Below are positions 34,550 to 41,744 of a stretch of DNA of 64,000 bases, one piece after another. The notes under the pieces are model-generated. The model did no database searches. It saw only the letters and a program-made list of their open reading frames with translations, and was not told the DNA's origin. How positions within the stretch are numbered: the stretch's first letter is position 1; each line of letters opens with the position of its first letter. A program made the translations under genes and the position numbers. This DNA comes from an uncultured Clostridia bacterium (GTDB lineage: Bacteria > Bacillota > Clostridia > Christensenellales > CAG-138): NCBI GenBank assembly GCA_947168855.1, contig CAMVNO010000006.1, positions 1 through 64,000 of the forward strand, written 5' to 3'.

Positions 34550-35728
34550 TCAGTCCGCGTAGTTGTTGAAATAGTTCTGCACGAGCACGATCGGCGTGCC
34601 CTTGTCGCCGCTGCCGCTCGTGAGGTCGCACAGCGAGCCGATGAGGTCGGTCAGCCGTCTCGGCGTGGTGCCCTGCGAATCCATCCGTCCCTTGAGGTCC
34701 TTTTCCTTCTCACGGATGCGGGCGCGGATCGCCGCGGTCAGCTCCTCGCCGGACAGCGCCTTGAACTCATTGTCCGCAAGGTACTTGAGCTTCAGCTCGT
34801 TCGGAAGACCGATCAGCCCGTCGGTAAAGCCCGGGGAAACGACCGGGTCCGCAAGCTCCCAGATCTTGCCGACCGGATCCTTGAACGCACCGTCGCCGTA
34901 AACCATCGCCTCGACGCGCACGCCCGTGCGGACAAGCATCTCGCGCTGGATCGCAAACGCAACCTCCTGCGCGTTTTTCGGGAAGAGCTTCACGACGTTC
35001 TCCGTCGCCTTGTTTGAACCCAGAAGACCGTAATCCGGCTGATAGCCGCTGCCGTTTCTCGACGCGTTCATGATGCCGCACAGCGTCAGCACGCGCTTTG
35101 CGCCGGCCTTCTGCAGTCTGCGCGCCGTCCGCTCACGCTCGTGGATGTTGCTGACGAGCACGCTGTCGGTATACCGGAGGATCGCGGTCGGATCGTTCGC
35201 CAGAAGGATCTCCGCCTCTGCGCCCTCCTCCTCGATCAGCGAGCGATAGTAGGCAAGGTAGTTCACGCCCGTGAACGGGTGGCACGGATCGCCGAACTTT
35301 TCGACAAACTCCGCTTCCGTGAACACGTCGGCGTACGGATTGACGCCCGCGTCGAAGAGCGCGTCCTCGTCGATCAGATGGTTGCCTTCCTCATCCGCCG
35401 GGTACGAAAGCTGTACAACGACCTTCTTCGCCCCGCGCGCAATGCCTCTGAGGCAGATCGCAAACCGGTTGCGGCTCATGATCGGGAATACCACGCCGAT
35501 CGTGTCGCCGAGCTTCTCATTGACGTCTGCGGAGATGTCGTCCACCGTGCAGTAGTTGCCGTCCGCGCGCGCCACGACCGCCTCCGTCACCGCGATCACG
35601 TCGCGCTCATGCAGCGTAAAGCCGTCCTTGCGCATTGCCTCGCAAACCGAATCCGCAACGATCTTCACGATGTCGTCGCCCTCGCGGATGATCGGCGCCT
35701 TCACGCCTCTTGAAATCGTTCCTGCCAT
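34550..35728 (-). CDS. Coenzyme F420-0:L-glutamate ligase-like protein (CofE/FbiB family)
   Basis: 392 residues. The N-terminal half (ISRGVKAPIIREGDDI, DVIAVTEAVVARADG, FPIMSRNRFAICLRGIARGA) matches the CofE fold, which adds glutamates to coenzyme F420. The C-terminal half is an extra domain typical of the Clostridia members. No other F420 gene (cofC/D/G/H) is in the window and Clostridia generally lack F420, so the true substrate is uncertain. ATG 35728 follows GGGAGGA. Own promoter. Confidence 0.75.
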   Translation of the reverse strand: MAGTISRGVKAPIIREGDDIVKIVADSVCEAMRKDGFTLHERDVIAVTEAVVARADGNYCTVDDISADVNEKLGDTIGVVFPIMSRNRFAICLRGIARGAKKVVVQLSYPADEEGNHLIDEDALFDAGVNPYADVFTEAEFVEKFGDPCHPFTGVNYLAYYRSLIEEEGAEAEILLANDPTAILRYTDSVLVSNIHERERTARRLQKAGAKRVLTLCGIMNASRNGSGYQPDYGLLGSNKATENVVKLFPKNAQEVAFAIQREMLVRTGVRVEAMVYGDGAFKDPVGKIWELADPVVSPGFTDGLIGLPNELKLKYLADNEFKALSGEELTAAIRARIREKEKDLKGRMDSQGTTPRRLTDLIGSLCDLTSGSGDKGTPIVLVQNYFNNYAD

Positions 35729-35766
35729 AAAAAGTCCTCCCTTCAGAGATGCAAAAAACAAAATAT

Positions 35767-35795
35767 ACAGTACAAAAAAACGGCGTATTTGTCAA
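35767..35795 (-). promoter_or_regulatory. Promoter of the CofE-like gene
   Basis: TTGACA (35790-35795) and TACTGT (35767-35772), 17-bp spacer on the minus strand. Confidence 0.7.
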
Positions 35796-35817
35796 GAATA
35801 ATCTGCGCTCGGCGCAA

Positions 35818-35840
35818 AGAAAAAGAGCGCTGCCGCGCTC
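35818..35840 (-). terminator. Terminator after carD
   Basis: GAGCGC/GCGCTC with a 4-base loop followed by TTTTTCTTT on the minus strand, 10 bases after the carD-like stop. Confidence 0.88.
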
Positions 35841-35850
35841 GGAACGGTTC

Positions 35851-36324
35851 TCAGTTCGCGCCGACCAGCGGAAGGAAATTCGACTCGTCCGTGTCCGTCG
35901 CCGCCGCCAGTTCTGCAACCAGCACCTGCCGTGCGGTGAGGTACATCTTTCGCTCGCCCGCAGAAAGCCCGCGTTCGCGGTCTCTGCGCATCAGGCACTT
36001 GACCACGTCCGCAACCACCATGATGTCGCCGCCGCGCAGCTTGTCGAGATTGTCGCGATAGCGCTGATTCCAGTTGTCGCTTTCCTCGGAGCAGTCGCCG
36101 TTCTGCAGAAAGCCGACGACCTTTTCACAGGTCTTTTCGTCCGCCAGCGCGCGAAGACCCACCTCCGCCGCCCGCTTCACGGGAACCATCGCCGTCATGC
36201 GGCCGATGGTGAACCGCAGGCGATAGTACTGCGCCGTTTCATCCAGAATGGTTTGTTCTTCGATCGCTTCCACCACGCCGACGCCGTGCATCGGATAGCA
36301 GACGAGATCCCCGATACTGAACAC
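35851..36324 (-). CDS. CarD-family transcription regulator
   Basis: 157 residues. The N-terminal RNA-polymerase-interacting domain (FSIGDLVCYPMHGVGVVEAIEE) and the C-terminal helical DNA-binding domain (LRGGDIMVVADVVKCLMRRDRERGLSAGERKM) are those of CarD/CdnL, which stabilises open promoter complexes, notably at rRNA promoters. The GTG start at 36324 gives the family-typical N-terminus and has AAGGAGGG upstream; the longer track ORF runs through the promoter. Two tandem promoters drive it. Confidence 0.93.
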   Translation of the reverse strand: MFSIGDLVCYPMHGVGVVEAIEEQTILDETAQYYRLRFTIGRMTAMVPVKRAAEVGLRALADEKTCEKVVGFLQNGDCSEESDNWNQRYRDNLDKLRGGDIMVVADVVKCLMRRDRERGLSAGERKMYLTARQVLVAELAAATDTDESNFLPLVGAN

Positions 36325-36357
36325 CGGATTTCCCTCCTTGAACATTTTCTCAAATAT

Positions 36358-36427
36358 ATTATAACGGACAAAAAGGGCTCCTGTCAAATAAAAAATACAC
36401 AATACCATAAGAAAGTTTCTCTGTCAA
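36358..36427 (-). promoter_or_regulatory. Tandem promoters of carD
   Basis: Proximal: TTGACA (36382-36387), TATAAT (36358-36363), 18-bp spacer. Distal: TTGACA (36422-36427), TATTGT (36399-36404), 17-bp spacer. Two consensus -35 boxes 40 bp apart suggest strong or growth-rate-linked expression. Confidence 0.85.
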
Positions 36428-36442
36428 GCACTTTTTCGGCAT

Positions 36443-36467
36443 TAAAAAAGCGCCGGAAAGCCGGCGC
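36443..36467 (-). terminator. Terminator after the radical SAM gene
   Basis: GCGCCGG/CCGGCGC stem, 4-base loop, six T residues on the minus strand, 18 bases after the stop. It closes the peptide/radical SAM operon. Confidence 0.94.
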
Positions 36468-36484
36468 AATGGTCGATCGGCGGG

Positions 36485-37564
36485 TCAATCCAGCGGATCG
36501 TCCCGGTAATTCTTGAGAAACCGCTCGCTTCCCCGCGCATAAAGCCGCGCGGCAAGCCCGTCCGCAATCGGGATCAGAATGCGCTCGTGCTCGCACTGCA
36601 CCGGCGCGACCTCGTGCATGCTGCCGGTCAGCGAGAAGTTCAGGCAGGCGCAATGGTGTCGGCAGCGATCCGCGATCGCGCAGCCCTCGCAGTCCGGCTC
36701 CGGATCGAGCGACATGCGATAGATCGCGCGCTGCTTCTCCCGGTCGATCCCGGTTTCGACGTCGCCCATCCGGTAATCCGGATTGTCCAGAAACTGATTG
36801 CACGGATAGATCGCTCCGTCCGGCGCGATCGACGGCTGCCGCATGCCGAGCTTGCACTCGAGGCACGGACGATCGTTCAGATACGCCGCGATCTTGGACA
36901 GGAAATTCAGATACCGAAGCGGACGCGCGTCGTCAAAATGTGCCTCCATGATCTCCGCGATCCGCGCGTACTGCCGTTTGAGCTCGGCCATCGAATCGTC
37001 GTCCCATCCGGCGTCCGGGCGATAATCGATCGCCGTATTGATCCGCGAAAAACCGCGTGCATAGAGCCACTCAACCGACTCCGCCATTCTCCCGACGGTC
37101 GACGGCATGACCGTCTGCATCGCGACCGCGTTCGGCTGATATTTGAGCAGCAGGTCGACGATCGGCTCAAGCCGCGCCATCGTGGGCTTTCCGTCGCGTG
37201 TGACGCGCTGAGCGTCCTGCAGAAGCCCGTCGTGCGAGAGGGCGATCTCCAGCGCATGCTCGTTTGCAAAGCGCAGAAACGCCTCGTCAAGAAGCGTGCC
37301 GTTGGTCGTCATCTTGAACCGGATCTCCGCGCCGGCCGCCCTCGCCCTTTCAACGGCATACCGACAGACGGCTTCGACCGTGGCGCGCTCCAGCATCGGC
37401 TCGCCGCCGAACAGCGAAAAGCCGTTCTTCTCATGCCCGAACGAGAACGCCAGATCGACGGCTTTTTTTGCCGTCTGCTCCGTCATGCGGCGCTTCGCGT
37501 GCGTTTCGTAACAATAACGGCAGGCCAAATTACAGTCTGCCGTCAAATGCAAGGTGAAATTCAT
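36485..37564 (-). CDS. Radical SAM/SPASM enzyme, probable peptide-modifying maturase
   Basis: 359 residues. The [4Fe-4S]-SAM motif CNLACRYC (Cys11, 15, 18) begins the TIM-barrel, with GGEPMLE and a TNGTLLD motif. The C-terminal SPASM domain has a Cys-rich set (CLECKLG, IAPDGAIYPC, CEGCAIADRCRHHCAC) for two auxiliary clusters. SPASM enzymes include sulfatase maturases and many RiPP maturases. It directly follows two paralogous small proteins (10-base gap, RBS overlapping the previous stop), which are its likely substrates. No protease, transporter or sulfatase gene is in the operon. The reaction type cannot be told. Confidence 0.9.
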   Translation of the reverse strand: MNFTLHLTADCNLACRYCYETHAKRRMTEQTAKKAVDLAFSFGHEKNGFSLFGGEPMLERATVEAVCRYAVERARAAGAEIRFKMTTNGTLLDEAFLRFANEHALEIALSHDGLLQDAQRVTRDGKPTMARLEPIVDLLLKYQPNAVAMQTVMPSTVGRMAESVEWLYARGFSRINTAIDYRPDAGWDDDSMAELKRQYARIAEIMEAHFDDARPLRYLNFLSKIAAYLNDRPCLECKLGMRQPSIAPDGAIYPCNQFLDNPDYRMGDVETGIDREKQRAIYRMSLDPEPDCEGCAIADRCRHHCACLNFSLTGSMHEVAPVQCEHERILIPIADGLAARLYARGSERFLKNYRDDPLD

Positions 37565-37573
37565 AGTCGCTCC

Positions 37574-37915
37574 TCACGGTTCCGGCGTGTCTTCCGGCAC
37601 GGCGATTTTGCCCTGCAGCGCGGGCTCCTCGCGGCCGTCCGAATCGTCCGATCCGTCCATGATGATGTCGCCGTTCTCGTCGACGGCAGGCTCGCCCTCG
37701 AGACGCGGTTCCGGCGTCGGCTCGTCGATCATAGTCTCGCCGTCAAGCACGAGCTCGTCGGTCGGCGTCGGTTCCGCCATGATCCCGCCCATGATCTTCA
37801 GATCGCACCCGGTCGTGCCGGCAATCGCAACGGCAGCCGCAGTCGTGAGGATCGCGCCCTTCAGGATCTTTTTCGGGTAATTCGGCTTGTATGCGCCGAC
37901 TTTGCTTTGTTTCAT
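37574..37915 (-). CDS. Small lipobox protein B, candidate substrate of the radical SAM enzyme
   Basis: 113 residues. The start MKQSKVGAYKPNYPKKILKG is followed by a hydrophobic Ala-rich stretch ending in GTTGC, a lipobox-like site. The remainder is acidic, rich in Glu/Asp/Pro/Thr, with repeated blocks of the form L-x-L-x-G followed by EPTPEP (DELVLDGETMIDEPTPEP; RLEGEPAV; ALQGKIAV). Paralogous to the gene just upstream: both share a Tyr-x-Pro-x-Tyr-Pro-Lys-Lys N-terminus. Its RBS is inside the upstream gene's last codons and its ATG follows that stop by one base. No family is recognised. It could be a lipoprotein or a RiPP-like precursor. Confidence 0.8.
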   Translation of the reverse strand: MKQSKVGAYKPNYPKKILKGAILTTAAAVAIAGTTGCDLKIMGGIMAEPTPTDELVLDGETMIDEPTPEPRLEGEPAVDENGDIIMDGSDDSDGREEPALQGKIAVPEDTPEP

Positions 37916-37916
37916 G

Positions 37917-38207
37917 TTATTCTCCTCCCGGCGGTTCAAGGATCGCCACGTCGCCCGAAAGCATCAGTTCCTCCGGCTCCGGCGTCGGTTCGTACGCAAC
38001 ATAGCCTTCTGTCTGCAGCTCCTCCGGCGGAACGGTCTCCTCAACGCCGGGCTCCTCCATCGGCACGATCCCGCTGGTCTGGACCTCAACGAAGCGGCAG
38101 CCCGCGGCGGTACCCATCGCAATCAGCGCGGCAGCCGCAAGCGTGACGCCCTTAAGCGCCTTTTTCGGGTATTTCGGCTGATAATCGGTAAGCTTTTGCT
38201 GTTTCAC
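37917..38207 (-). CDS. Small lipobox protein A, paralogue and candidate radical SAM substrate
   Basis: 96 residues from a GTG start with AAGGAGAT upstream. N-terminus KQQKLTDYQPKYPKKALKG, hydrophobic core, then TAAGC (lipobox-like). The tail is acidic and Pro-rich with the same repeated pattern (ELQTEGYVAYEPTPEP, ELMLSGDVAILEPP). About half of the leader is identical to protein B and the tails share only pattern, as expected if the N-terminus is a recognition leader and the tail is variable. First gene of the operon. A promoter could not be placed with confidence (TTGCAA at 38261-38266 lacks a good -10). Confidence 0.78.
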   Translation of the reverse strand: MKQQKLTDYQPKYPKKALKGVTLAAAALIAMGTAAGCRFVEVQTSGIVPMEEPGVEETVPPEELQTEGYVAYEPTPEPEELMLSGDVAILEPPGGE

Positions 38208-38265
38208 GGTATGATCTCCTTTGTTTTCTTCAACTGTAATACCGCGCAAATCGAAAAAAGGTTGC

Positions 38266-38296
38266 AAAAAGGGGGAACGATCGGATCGTCCCCCCC
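38266..38296 (-). terminator. Terminator after prs
   Basis: A G-rich arm and GATCGTTCCCCC pair around a CG turn, followed by TTTTTGC on the minus strand. It isolates the downstream peptide operon from prs. Confidence 0.8.
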
Positions 38297-38302
38297 GGTT
38301 GC

Positions 38303-39310
38303 TCAGTCTTCGTCTTTTTCGATGCTCATGTCCATCAGGCGCTTCAAGACGCGGTGATCAAACATCGAGCTCATCGGCGCGCGGTCGTGGATCGTCTTGA
38401 CCGCCTGCGCAAACATCGGCGCAGCCGAGATCGTGCGAAGCTTGGTGCTTTCGTTCATAAACGGGCACTCGAGCGTGTCGGTCGATACGAGCCACTCATA
38501 GTCGCTGTCCTCGATGCGGCGGACCGCCTTCTGCGTCATGACGTTGTGGGAAAGCGCGCCGTAAACGTGCAATGCACCGTTCTCCTTGAGCGCTCTTGCG
38601 ACGTCCACAAGCGTACCGCCCGTGATGGAGAAGTCGTCGACGACGAGGCAGTTCTTGTCCTTGACGTTGCCGATGATGTTCAGCACCTTCGCGTCGCTCT
38701 TGTGATCGTAACGCGTCTTGTCGCCGATCGCAACACTGGTACCGAGCGCCGTCGCAAATCCGTGCGCGCGCTTTGCGCTGCCCGCGTCGGGCGAAACGAC
38801 GACCAGATCGTCGTTCACGATGCCCTGCCGCTTGACGTATTCGATCAGCAGCGGACGCGCAGAAAGGTGGTCGACCGGCTTCTTGAAGAAGCCCACGACC
38901 TGGTCCGCGTGCAGGTCCATGAACAGCACGCGGTCAACGCCGATCGCCTCGATACAGTCGGCGCACACACGGGCGCGGATCGAAACGCGGGGCTCGTCCT
39001 TTTTATCGCCTTTTGCATAGGAGAAGTACGGAATGATCGCGGTGACCGAGTTTGCGCTGGAGCGTTTGAACGCGTCGATCCAGAAGAGCAGCTCGGTAAA
39101 TTCATCGTTCGGCTCTCTGCCGATCGGCTGAACGATATAGACGTCCTTGTCGCGAATGGATTCGTTGATGCGGACGAAGATGTTGCCCTCGTCAAACATG
39201 ATCGTGGTCGCGTCGCCCATCTGCGCGCCGAGATAATCGCACATACGCTGTGCAAACGGCCTGCCCGTTCTGCCTGCAAAGATCTTGATGATTCCGGATC
39301 CCGTATACAT
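38303..39310 (-). CDS. prs: Ribose-phosphate pyrophosphokinase (PRPP synthetase)
   Basis: Makes PRPP from ribose 5-phosphate and ATP. 335 residues, slightly longer than the usual 315-320. The N-terminal phosphoribosyltransferase fold has MFDEGNIFVRI and PYFSYAKGDKK, followed by the metal/ATP loop FMDLHADQ, VVVSPDAGSAKRA, and the PRPP loop VDDFSITGGTL (usually closer to VDDMIDTAGT). The ATG follows GGGGAACAAA. Its promoter carries a palindrome at the transcription start. Feeds xpt and purine synthesis. Confidence 0.95.
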   Translation of the reverse strand: MYTGSGIIKIFAGRTGRPFAQRMCDYLGAQMGDATTIMFDEGNIFVRINESIRDKDVYIVQPIGREPNDEFTELLFWIDAFKRSSANSVTAIIPYFSYAKGDKKDEPRVSIRARVCADCIEAIGVDRVLFMDLHADQVVGFFKKPVDHLSARPLLIEYVKRQGIVNDDLVVVSPDAGSAKRAHGFATALGTSVAIGDKTRYDHKSDAKVLNIIGNVKDKNCLVVDDFSITGGTLVDVARALKENGALHVYGALSHNVMTQKAVRRIEDSDYEWLVSTDTLECPFMNESTKLRTISAAPMFAQAVKTIHDRAPMSSMFDHRVLKRLMDMSIEKDED

Positions 39311-39339
39311 TTTGTTCCCCTTGCCCCTTTTCGATAGTA

Positions 39340-39386
39340 TTTGCTAATAGCAAATTCAGTATATCACAGTCGTTCAAAAAGGGCAA
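39340..39386 (-). promoter_or_regulatory. prs promoter with operator-like palindrome
   Basis: TTGCCC (39381-39386) and TATACT (39358-39363), 17-bp spacer on the minus strand. Immediately downstream is TTTGCTA-N-TAGCAAA (39340-39354), a perfect 7-1-7 palindrome at the expected start point, suggesting a repressor site. Confidence 0.75.
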
Positions 39387-39434
39387 CCGTTTCGCAACAT
39401 TTTCCGACAATTTCCGCGCAGCCGGACGGACGGC

Positions 39435-40133
39435 TCACGATTGCGGTCCGGTTTCTGCGGTCAATGCCGCCCGCATCTTCTCCACCGCTTTTTTCTCGAT
39501 GCGGGAGACGTAGCTGCGGGAAATATCGAGCACGTTGGCTACCTCGCGCTGCGGCATCGGCGCGTCGCCCGTGAGACCGAAACGCAGCGACAGCACGACC
39601 TGCTCGCGCTTTGAAAGGACCCTTCGCATCGTTTCCGTGACGATTGCTGCGTCGAGGCGGCTCTGCACCTGCTCAAAGATCGTATCCTCCTCGGTGCAGA
39701 CGAGATCCGAAAGCCGGAGCTCGTTCCCCTCCTTATCCGCGCCGACCGGCTCCTCGATCGAGACGGTCTCCACGAGCTTTCGTTCGCGGCGCAGGCTCAT
39801 CAGGATCTCATTTTCAATGCAGCGCGCGGCGTACGCCGACAGCGTCCCCTTGGATTCCGAAAACGTCGACACCGCCTTGATGAGACCGATCGTGCCGATC
39901 GAGATCAGATCCTCGCGGTCGCGCTCCGCCTTCTGATACTTCTTTGCGATGTGCGCGCAGAGCCGCAGGTTGTGCACGATCAGCTTCTCCCGCGCCTCCT
40001 CGTCCCCCGCGATCAGCCGCGCGACCCAGCGTTTTTCCTCCTCCGGGCTCAAGGGCTTCGGAAACGAACCGTTCGATCCGATCGCGCCGATAAACGCGAT
40101 CGACTGCAAAAGCAGCCATAAAAAAGAAAACAT
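39435..40133 (-). CDS. sigK: Sporulation sigma factor, SigK type
   Basis: 232 residues. A short hydrophobic N-terminus (MFSFLWLLLQSIAFI, pro-sequence-like) precedes sigma-70 region 2 (DLISIGTIGLIKAVSTF, AARCIENEILM) and region 4 (PQREVANVLDISRSYVSRIEKKA). The SNGSFPKPLSPEEE segment and overall length match SigK, the late mother-cell factor, although SigE is a close relative. The ATG at 40133 has GGAGG upstream. The gene is intact, with no skin-like interruption. Together with the SipL-like gene it points to an endospore former. Confidence 0.9.
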   Translation of the reverse strand: MFSFLWLLLQSIAFIGAIGSNGSFPKPLSPEEEKRWVARLIAGDEEAREKLIVHNLRLCAHIAKKYQKAERDREDLISIGTIGLIKAVSTFSESKGTLSAYAARCIENEILMSLRRERKLVETVSIEEPVGADKEGNELRLSDLVCTEEDTIFEQVQSRLDAAIVTETMRRVLSKREQVVLSLRFGLTGDAPMPQREVANVLDISRSYVSRIEKKAVEKMRAALTAETGPQS

Positions 40134-40211
40134 ACCCCATCCTCCCACGGATAGGGTATGTCGGAATGTGACGAATCAGAACAGGCGCCGCGGATCTTTG
40201 AAACAGACCGT

Positions 40212-41363
40212 TTAGTTCCAGTACTCGCGGTACTTTTCGACGTTCGCCTGATGCTCTTCGTACGTTTTCGCAAACACCAGCGCGCGCGTTTCCTTCGGAT
40301 TAGCGTTGCAGAAATAGAGGTAGCCCTCCTCCAGGAACGTCTCGTCCGGATACAGCGCCGCACGGATCGCCGCGGCGCCGGGGTTTGAGATCGGTCCCAC
40401 CGGAAGCCCTTCATAGCGGTAGGTATTGTATGGCGAATCGATCGCCATCTCATCCTTGGTGAACACGTAGCGGTCCTGTCCGGTGATGTAGTTCAGCGTT
40501 GCGCAGGATTCGAGCTTCATGCCCTCTTTCAGCCGGTTATGGAACACCGCCGAGACCTTCGGAAGATCGTCCGGCACGCTCGCCTCGCGCTCCACGATCG
40601 ACGCCAGCGTCATAACCTCGTCGCGCGTCATGCCGAGCTCCTCGGCGCGGCTCACCCACTCGCCCGTGTACACCTCGTAATAGTGCGTCAGCAGCTTGTT
40701 CAGGATCTCCTCCGGCGCGGAATCGGCATAGATCTCATAGGTGTCCGGGAACAGATAGCCTTCGAGCACATAACGGCGTTCGCCGGTGTTGTCCAGTTCC
40801 GCAATGAACGGATATTTCGAGAACGCGGAGACGTCCCGGCACAGCGCAAGGAAGGCTTCGGCGTCGGTCGTGATCACATCGCTTTCGCGGATGGACTTTG
40901 CGATGTCCTCGATCGTTCTGCCCTCGATCACGACGAGGCGCGTTGTGCGCCTTGCCGGATTGCCCTGCGCAAGGATGTCGACGATCTCCGGGATCGTCAT
41001 GTTTTTCGAAAGCCGGTATGTGCCCGCCTTCAGGCTGTTTGCCTTTCCGACGAAATCGACGTAGATCTTGAACGAGGCGCTCGAAACGATCAGCCCCTTT
41101 TCGCCCTCGCCGCACGCATGGTACAGAAGATCCGCGATCCTGCCCGCAGACGCGCTCTGCGGGATCACGATCTCGTACGGCGTTGCGTCGTCCGGATCGA
41201 CGGCGGAGATATAATGCGACAGCACGAACCGAACGGTCACGATCGCGATCACGGCGACCAGACCGATGCTCAAAAGCCATGTGGCGATCGGTCTCGTGTA
41301 ATGCCAGAAGCGCTGCCACCGCAGGCGCACGGCGCTCATTTCGGTTTTGTCGTTCCGTTTCAT
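40212..41363 (-). CDS. mltG: Endolytic transglycosylase MltG
   Basis: Cleaves nascent peptidoglycan strands and limits their length. 383 residues. A cytosolic basic N-terminus, one membrane helix (about 27-48), a LysM-like region (SAGRIADLLYHA) and the YceG domain with EGYLFPDTYEI, ASIVEREA (catalytic Glu) and NRLKEGMKLESCATLNY. Its promoter -10 ends only 6 bases before this ATG, so the mRNA may be leaderless. The next in-frame ATG is at 41339. Confidence 0.95.
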   Translation of the reverse strand: MKRNDKTEMSAVRLRWQRFWHYTRPIATWLLSIGLVAVIAIVTVRFVLSHYISAVDPDDATPYEIVIPQSASAGRIADLLYHACGEGEKGLIVSSASFKIYVDFVGKANSLKAGTYRLSKNMTIPEIVDILAQGNPARRTTRLVVIEGRTIEDIAKSIRESDVITTDAEAFLALCRDVSAFSKYPFIAELDNTGERRYVLEGYLFPDTYEIYADSAPEEILNKLLTHYYEVYTGEWVSRAEELGMTRDEVMTLASIVEREASVPDDLPKVSAVFHNRLKEGMKLESCATLNYITGQDRYVFTKDEMAIDSPYNTYRYEGLPVGPISNPGAAAIRAALYPDETFLEEGYLYFCNANPKETRALVFAKTYEEHQANVEKYREYWN

Positions 41364-41369
41364 ACCGTC

Positions 41370-41398
41370 AGTATACCATGTCCCGGCCCGGATTTCAA
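41370..41398 (-). promoter_or_regulatory. Promoter of mltG
   Basis: TTGAAA (41393-41398) and TATACT (41370-41375), 17-bp spacer on the minus strand. The predicted start point coincides with the annotated ATG. Confidence 0.75.
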
Positions 41399-41402
41399 GC
41401 GC

Positions 41403-41744
41403 TCAGCCTTCGAGCGCGCCGAGGTCCAGTTCCACCGCTTCCGCGAGGATCTTATAGATCTCGCCCAAAAGTCCGTTCAGCCGGTATTCCGCCAAAAGAT
41501 ACGCCGCTGCCGCCGCGTCGAACTGCAGCAGCTCGCCGAGCTTCTGCAGCTTTTCATTCGCCTCCGCGTCCGGCGTGCCGGCGACCGACGCCGCCTGCGT
41601 CTTCATGCGAAGCGTGTAAAACTCGTCCAAAAGCGCGGCGGTCGAAGACTGCGCATACGCGCGCGCCTTCGCCTCGCGATAGGTCTGATATTCCTCAGAC
41701 GAGCGGAGCTTGTCCGCCAGCGTCCTTGCATCGTCTAAAATCAT
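41403..41744 (-). CDS. YlbF/YmcA family protein
   Basis: 113 residues, all helical. The N-terminus (DDARTLADKLRSSEEYQTYREAKARA) and the final LLAEYRLNGLLGEIYKILAEAV match the YlbF/RicF family, small proteins that in Bacillus act with RNase Y and in sporulation/competence control. The ATG directly abuts the stop of the upstream lipoprotein gene, so they are co-translated. Confidence 0.87.
   Translation of the reverse strand: MILDDARTLADKLRSSEEYQTYREAKARAYAQSSTAALLDEFYTLRMKTQAASVAGTPDAEANEKLQKLGELLQFDAAAAAYLLAEYRLNGLLGEIYKILAEAVELDLGALEG

Noticed and set aside
39435-40133. sigK interrupted by a skin-like element
   Set aside because: The frame is continuous through regions 2 and 4; no recombinase or junction is present.
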